NCBI RefSeq assembly: GCF_034180645.1
Contig: NZ_JAXFNY010000017.1
Span: forward strand, 1-9,087
DNA length: 9,087 nucleotides
DNA from: Mobiluncus sp034180645
GTDB lineage: Bacteria > Actinomycetota > Actinomycetes > Actinomycetales > Actinomycetaceae
Reading direction: 5' to 3'
Shown: positions 5,237-9,087 of the stretch, one piece after another
How the letters are laid out: every line of letters starts with the position of its first letter
How positions within the stretch are numbered: position 1 is the stretch's first letter
The notes under the pieces: generated by a model
Seen by the model: the letters and a program-made list of their open reading frames with translations, nothing else
Database searches by the model: none
Told to the model about the DNA's origin: nothing
Program-made: the position numbers and the translations under genes

Positions 5237-6501
5237 CAATTTTGAGAGGTATAGTCGCTGGCCCGGTCCACGTCCTTCACCACATCCAGGTACGCCAGTT
5301 GCTCGCCGTCGCGCTGGCAGGTGATCCCAGCGGCATCACCCGTAGCTTCGGCGTACCGGCGCAAAATCACCGAGGCATATTTCTCGTCCAACTCCATGCA
5401 GTAGCAGATGCGGTCAGTTTCTTCGGCTGCCATGAGCGTGGAGCCGGAGCCTGCGAACAAGTCGAGCACAATCGCGTTGGCCTGCGTAGAATACTTGATC
5501 GGGTAAGCCAACAAATCCAACGGCTTAGAAGTGGGATGATCTGAGTTCTTCCGGGGTTTATTAAAGTTCCAGATAGTGGTTTGTTTCCGGTCGGCATACC
5601 ACTTGTGTTTGCCTCCTTGCTTCCAGCCAAAGAGCACTGGTTCGTGCTGCCACTGATACGGACTCCTGCCGAGTACGAGGGAGTCTTTAACCCAAATGCA
5701 ACACCCGGACAGTTTGAATCCTGATTGGGTGAAAGCACGACGGATATTCAACCCTTCGGTATCAGCGTGGAACACATACGCCGACCCGCCCTTGTCCAAC
5801 ACAGCGTTCATGTTGGTGAATGCGGCCAGCAGAAACTCAAAGAACGTGTCGTTGTTCATCGCGTCATTCTTGATTTTCAAGCCGCCTGCAGATTCGAAGG
5901 CGACGTTGTAGGGCGGGTCAGTCAGCACCAGGTTCGCACTCTTGCCATCCATGAGCACCGCGACATCGTCTGGGTTGGTGGCGTCTGCGCACACCAGGCG
6001 ATGCCGCCCAACGGTCCACACGTCGCCACGCTCAACAAACGATGTGGCTTCGAGAGCGGCGGTCAGGTCAAAATCGTCGTCTTCGATGTCGCCTTCGTCG
6101 AGGGAACCAATCAACTGTGCGATCTCGTCATCATCGAAACCAGTGAGTTCCGCGTCGAAGTCGGAAGCGTCAAGGTCAGCAATTAGCAGGGCGAGTTTGT
6201 TCTCGTCCCACTCCCCACTGATCTTGTTCAGGGCAACGTTGAGCGCTTTTTCTCGGGTCTCATCAAGCTCAACCACCACGCAATCCACAGCCTCGTTGCC
6301 GAGATCGGCGAGCACTTTCAGCCGCTGGTGGCCACCCACAACCCGTCCGGTGGTCTGGTTGAAAATGACCGGCTCGACATAGCCAAACTCCGTTAGCGAG
6401 CGCTTGAGCCTGTCGTATTCGGGGTCTCCTGGTGTTAGGTCTTTACGCGGGTTATATTCGGCGGGCTTCAGTTCACCAATCGGTAGCTGCTTGATCAGCA
6501 C
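5236..6501 (-). CDS. ParB-domain/beta-class DNA methyltransferase fusion (phage type)
   Basis: A 421-aa protein that starts at GTG 6501 with a strong GGAGGTG ribosome binding site 8 nt upstream, inside the end of metK (29-bp overlap), so translation is coupled. Residues about 3-95 are a ParB/sulfiredoxin-like domain (NPRKD near 17-21, GGHQRLKVL 56-64). An acidic linker runs about 112-147. The methyltransferase domain follows: catalytic motif IV DPPY at 195-198, a conserved HPTSKP block at 322-327 and the AdoMet-binding FAGSGST at 349-355. The order DPPY before FxGxG marks the beta class; DPPY favours N6-adenine (N4-cytosine not excluded). No restriction endonuclease gene is visible, so this is an orphan enzyme, probably protecting or marking phage DNA. 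Target sequence cannot be read from the protein. Confidence 0.93.
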   Translation of the reverse strand: MLIKQLPIGELKPAEYNPRKDLTPGDPEYDRLKRSLTEFGYVEPVIFNQTTGRVVGGHQRLKVLADLGNEAVDCVVVELDETREKALNVALNKISGEWDENKLALLIADLDASDFDAELTGFDDDEIAQLIGSLDEGDIEDDDFDLTAALEATSFVERGDVWTVGRHRLVCADATNPDDVAVLMDGKSANLVLTDPPYNVAFESAGGLKIKNDAMNNDTFFEFLLAAFTNMNAVLDKGGSAYVFHADTEGLNIRRAFTQSGFKLSGCCIWVKDSLVLGRSPYQWQHEPVLFGWKQGGKHKWYADRKQTTIWNFNKPRKNSDHPTSKPLDLLAYPIKYSTQANAIVLDLFAGSGSTLMAAEETDRICYCMELDEKYASVILRRYAEATGDAAGITCQRDGEQLAYLDVVKDVDRASDYTSQN

Positions 6502-7660
6502 GATCCTTCACCTCCTCAAGGAGCTTGTTTATGAATGGTTCGGTGTTCTCCCACGGGCGGCCAGCACGACCCATGTGGCCGTACGTCGCCAGCCCCACGA
6601 AGACCGGGGCTCGCAGTCCGAGCGCGTCGATCATTGCCGCCGGGCGTAGCGGGAATACTGCCCGGGCGGCGTTGGTGAGCAGCCCGTCGGGGTGCTGGCC
6701 AGAGCCGAACGTGTCGACGTGGAACGCGACCGGATTGGCCTTCCCAATCGCATAGGAGACACTCACGTGGCATTCCTCGGCCAGGCCTACGTCGACGATT
6801 GTCCTGGCGATTAGCCGCGCTATGTATGCGCCCGTCCGGTCAACCTTGCTAGCGTCCTTACCACTAAACGCGCCACCACCATGCGGACCAAGCCCGCCAT
6901 AGGTATCAACCATCAACTTGCGTCCGGTCAGCCCGGTGTCAGCGGTGGGCCCACCGGTGACGAACCACCCCGACGGATTCACCAACACACTTACAGGCAC
7001 AGCACCTGGCAGGTGGGCCTCAATCGCCGGAGCCACAACCAATGCGTTGATTTCACGCTCGAGCACGTCCAGCGGCTTGTGCTCGTCGTGCTGTACCGAG
7101 ACAACCACGGTGTCGATCCCAACAGGGGTGCCCAGCTCGTCGTAGACAACACTGACCTGCGCTTTGCCGTCCGAGTAGATGCCCGTGATCGTGCCCTGGG
7201 TACGGGCGGCATCCAGCCTGCGGCAAATGTCGTGGGCGAGCACGAGCGGCAGCGGCAGGCGCTGGGGCGTCTCGTTCGTGGCGTACCCGTAGAGAGTGCC
7301 TTGGTCACCCGCACCTTGGGTGGCGTACGCACTCTCGTCGCCGTCGCGGGCTTCCAACGAGGTGGTCTCGCCTGCGCTGATGTCTGCGGATTGGCGGCGT
7401 ACCCACACGTAGATGAGGAACCGGTTCGGGTTGTACCCGGCCAGGCGCAGCGCCTCCCGTGCGCAGGCGCGCAGCTGTGGCCGGATGGCGGTGGTGATCT
7501 CGCCGGTGACGATGATGCGCCTGCCACTTGCCATGACCTCAATGGCCACGCGTGCCGTCGGGTCGCAGGTAAGAATGTCATCGAGGATGTGGTCTGCGAT
7601 CAGGTCACACAGCTTGTCAGGGTGACCAATACACACAGATTCAGCAGTCCGAACAGACAC
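6473..7660 (-). CDS. metK: S-adenosylmethionine synthetase (phage-associated)
   Basis: It makes S-adenosylmethionine from methionine and ATP in the cytoplasm. I choose GTG 7660 (MSVRTAESVCIGHPDK, 395 aa) because GAAGGAG lies 5-6 nt upstream; an ATG at 7690 in frame would swallow that site. Family motifs in order: GHPDK at 12-16, GAGDQGTLYGYATNET from about 116, RKLMVDTYGG at 247-256, the phosphate-binding GGGAFSGKD at 261-269 followed by SKVDRTGAY, and the C-terminal GHMGR...PWE around 361-371. Length is normal and no key motif is missing, so it should be active. It overlaps the methyltransferase by 29 bp and follows the small terminase by 79 nt. Its place suggests a phage-carried copy dedicated to methyl-donor supply rather than the housekeeping gene. 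Confidence 0.95.
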   Translation of the reverse strand: MSVRTAESVCIGHPDKLCDLIADHILDDILTCDPTARVAIEVMASGRRIIVTGEITTAIRPQLRACAREALRLAGYNPNRFLIYVWVRRQSADISAGETTSLEARDGDESAYATQGAGDQGTLYGYATNETPQRLPLPLVLAHDICRRLDAARTQGTITGIYSDGKAQVSVVYDELGTPVGIDTVVVSVQHDEHKPLDVLEREINALVVAPAIEAHLPGAVPVSVLVNPSGWFVTGGPTADTGLTGRKLMVDTYGGLGPHGGGAFSGKDASKVDRTGAYIARLIARTIVDVGLAEECHVSVSYAIGKANPVAFHVDTFGSGQHPDGLLTNAARAVFPLRPAAMIDALGLRAPVFVGLATYGHMGRAGRPWENTEPFINKLLEEVKDRADQAATDW

Positions 7661-7739
7661 AGGGGCTCCTTCCGAGAAGCTGTGAAACATGAAGAAGACC
7701 CACCCTCATCAGGGCAGGCCAAGAAGAAATCGAAAGATG

Positions 7740-8315
7740 TCAAGAGCGGGCTTTGAGTAGTTGCTCCATGACCTCGTCACCGGGTGTGGTGCCGGAATAA
7801 TCGGTGGTGCAGGTAGCGCGCACGATGTCGAAAATCTCATACCAATACATATTCGCCTGCTTCCCAAACGACTGCGACATCGCCACAAAAGGGCTGGCGA
7901 TCGCAGCCCCAGTGGTCGGGTGCTTACCCAGCAGACCGAACTTAGAAATCGCCTGCTCACACTGCACATAGCGGGCGAATGCCTGCGCGTACTGCTCAAT
8001 CAGACGCTTAGAAACAAACCTGGTACAGCCACGCTCATCAAGCCAGCGCCACGTCTCCCTATAGACAATGTCAGCGCCGAGCGGGTTCCCGTCCCTCTGC
8101 ACAGCCGCAAGATAAGAACTCGGCTCCGGCATCGCCTCCCCAGCAAGCACTGCCCCGTCACCAATATCGGTGCCGTTCAGGTCGAACACATCCAGCTCGG
8201 CTGGGGTCGAAAGTCGTGTGGCTGGCCGACCGGCTGCGAGCTTGTCGTTCAACGCATCCGGTTTCGCGCCAGCGCGCACCCTGCGTCCGCCACGGTTTGT
8301 GCCGTCACGAGCCAT
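7740..8315 (-). CDS. phage terminase small subunit, P27 family
   Basis: A 191-aa protein starting MARDGTNRGGRRVRAG with GGAGG 4-5 nt before ATG 8315. The N-terminus is basic with the ARDG..RGGRR.RAG pattern typical of P27-type small terminases. Conserved blocks follow: MPEPSSYL (62-69), a helical DNA-binding/oligomerisation part with W89, YAQAFARYVQCE (109-120), LLGKHPTTGAAIASPF (128-143), and a C-terminal GDEVMEQLL end that normally contacts the large subunit. It recognises phage DNA and starts packaging with a large terminase, which is absent from this window. It heads the leftward metK-methyltransferase cassette. The intergenic gap of 45 bp to the divergent SRPBCC gene leaves little room for a promoter. 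Confidence 0.88.
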   Translation of the reverse strand: MARDGTNRGGRRVRAGAKPDALNDKLAAGRPATRLSTPAELDVFDLNGTDIGDGAVLAGEAMPEPSSYLAAVQRDGNPLGADIVYRETWRWLDERGCTRFVSKRLIEQYAQAFARYVQCEQAISKFGLLGKHPTTGAAIASPFVAMSQSFGKQANMYWYEIFDIVRATCTTDYSGTTPGDEVMEQLLKARS

Positions 8316-8360
8316 GCGTCCTCCAGTACGATAGGAAGTGGTGGATAAAGGTAGGTAGAC

Positions 8361-8777
8361 ATGGGAAACGTAGTTGTAGTCTGGGAGGAAGACCTTCCCT
8401 ATATTCCCTTACAGGTCTGGCAAGTCGTCACGGATTTAACGAACTGGCAATGGCGCAGCGATCTATCAGACTGCACGATCACTGATGAACAAAGCTTTAT
8501 TGAGACTCCGAAAAAGGGAAAACCTATAAGGTTTCGAATAACCCGCCTGGAATAACCTCACATCTGGGAATTCCGCATGGATTCACAAACTCTGATTGGC
8601 ACATGGCAAGGCACCTTCGAGCCGAACGAAAATGGTGGCTGCCGAGTCAAATTCACCGAAGACGTCACCCTTCGAAACAAACTAATTCCAAACTGGATAG
8701 CAAGAAGATTCCTCACTGCCTATCAAACCCAGTACTTCCGTGACCTAAGAGCTGAACTTCAATCACGCTACGACTAG
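8361..8777 (+). pseudogene. SRPBCC (START/Bet v1-fold) protein interrupted by one TAA
   Basis: Two frames, 8361-8555 and from 8577 to the TAG at 8777, lie in the same reading frame and are separated only by TAA 8553-8555. Read through, they form one 138-codon protein starting MGNVVVVWEEDLPY with an AAAGGTAGG ribosome binding site. The pattern (WEEDLPYIPLQVWQVVTDL, NWQWRSDLSD, GTWQGTFEPNENGGCRVKF, then a C-terminal amphipathic helix) matches small SRPBCC proteins of Gram-positive bacteria, which have a hydrophobic ligand pocket. The stop stands at residue 65 in RLE*PHIWEF; a single CAA to TAA change would explain it. ATG 8577 has no obvious ribosome binding site, so a separate second protein is unlikely. 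It lies against the phage genes, like a moron or a later insertion. Confidence 0.75.
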
Positions 8778-8801
8778 CCCATGTTTTAACATCAGTTATC
8801 G

Positions 8802-9087
8802 TCACGAACGGAAGTCCCGCATATCCCCTGTCCGAGGCTTATTCCACCACTTTCGCCCTCCTTTGCGGTGAGCGTTCCCTGCGAAGTCTGCGCGCTTGGG
8901 GGTTAATACCCTGTTTGATTCCAAGTATTTCTGCGCGGTTGGCCGAGCCCGCTGAGGAGCAGACCAGCTGTAGAGATCCACCCGCCCCCACCCCCTCGCC
9001 ACACGCGCCGCGTCGCCACGTGCCAGGTGAACTGCCTCGAAGTCGGCACAGGTGAGGGTCGGCAGGGAGGCCGCGACAGGCGGGTAC
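8802..9087 (-). CDS. hypothetical protein, 3' part only
   Basis: The minus-strand frame is open from the right edge to TGA 8804-8802 (about 94 codons seen). It has strong G/C bias at third codon positions, unlike the other frames, supporting real coding. Visible sequence includes CADFEAVHLARGDAARVARGW, then VDLYSWSAPQRARPTAQKYL and a basic C-terminus (HRKGGRKWWNKPRTGDMRDF). I do not recognise a family. It reads in the same direction as the terminase cassette and was perhaps the gene before it until the SRPBCC gene came between. The tail after about 8900 has weaker codon bias and may follow an unseen frameshift. The true start is outside the window. Confidence 0.5.
   Translation of the reverse strand, partial: YPPVAASLPTLTCADFEAVHLARGDAARVARGWGRVDLYSWSAPQRARPTAQKYLESNRVLTPKRADFAGNAHRKGGRKWWNKPRTGDMRDFRS

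Noticed and set aside
5725..6382. Two plus-strand frames of about 150 aa
   Set aside because: Both are antisense to the methyltransferase and show no motif or ribosome binding site.
7691..7739. CCCT-GATG-AGGG hairpin between metK and the small terminase as a terminator
   Set aside because: Only 4 bp of stem with no T run, and terminating there would cut the cassette.
6881..7756. 291-aa plus-strand open frame
   Set aside because: It lies antisense to metK, whose motifs are unambiguous; high GC makes long antisense frames common.
4483..8555. Stop-to-glutamine recoding (TAA/TAG read as Gln), since three internal stops fall at likely Gln positions
   Set aside because: TAA and TAG end intact genes here (77-aa, 482-aa, 172-aa) and the transposase also has a frameshift, so ordinary pseudogene decay is simpler.
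1..9087. CRISPR array, tRNA, rRNA, integrase or attachment site
   Set aside because: No regularly spaced repeats, no cloverleaf with a conserved T-loop, and no recombinase other than the broken IS110 gene were found.

Overview
The window looks like an accessory region of a moderately GC-rich Gram-positive genome, most likely an actinobacterium. The basis is base composition, GTG starts behind strong GGAGG-type ribosome binding sites, a Sec signal peptide, an IS110-type transposase, and a P27 terminase / metK / methyltransferase cassette typical of prophages in such bacteria. Genus cannot be fixed from sequence alone. Almost everything real reads on the minus strand; the exceptions are the IS110 relic, a broken SRPBCC gene and one tiny left-edge ORF.

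Layout, left to right. At 13-87 lies a possible 24-codon plus-strand peptide. At 137-750 is a minus-strand pair: a frameshifted small gene translationally coupled (TAATG) to a 77-aa gene, closed by a terminator at 137-154. At 905-3039 is a self-contained minus-strand operon with a near-consensus promoter (TTAACA-17-TATAAT). It carries a secreted 171-aa protein and a 482-aa protein of unknown family, and ends in a 15-bp perfect hairpin with a T run. At 3176-3694 is a 172-aa gene of unknown function. Its leader matches that of the frameshifted gene at 750, including a small hairpin whose stem pairing is kept while its sequence changes.

At about 3840-5195 is a decayed IS110-family element. Its transposase has two in-frame stops and a 1-nt deletion, and its 5' non-coding region is where such elements carry a bridge RNA. 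From 5236 to 8315 is a phage cassette transcribed leftward: P27-type small terminase, S-adenosylmethionine synthetase, and a ParB-fused DNA methyltransferase overlapping metK by 29 bp. The IS sits immediately downstream, apparently inside the first codons of the next phage gene. No large terminase, portal or other structural gene is visible, so this looks like a prophage fragment rather than an intact phage. At 8361-8777 an oppositely oriented SRPBCC-fold gene is split by one in-frame TAA, and at 8802-9087 is the 3' part of another minus-strand gene running off the window.

How the genes work together: MetK makes the methyl donor used by the adjoining methyltransferase, and the small terminase recognises phage DNA for packaging, so the cassette plausibly couples DNA modification to packaging. 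The secreted/482-aa pair is an independent transcription unit of unknown role and is the least explained intact material here. Decay is concentrated in the IS110 relic, the SRPBCC gene and the small gene at 416-750; metK, the methyltransferase, the small terminase and the secreted/482-aa operon remain open.
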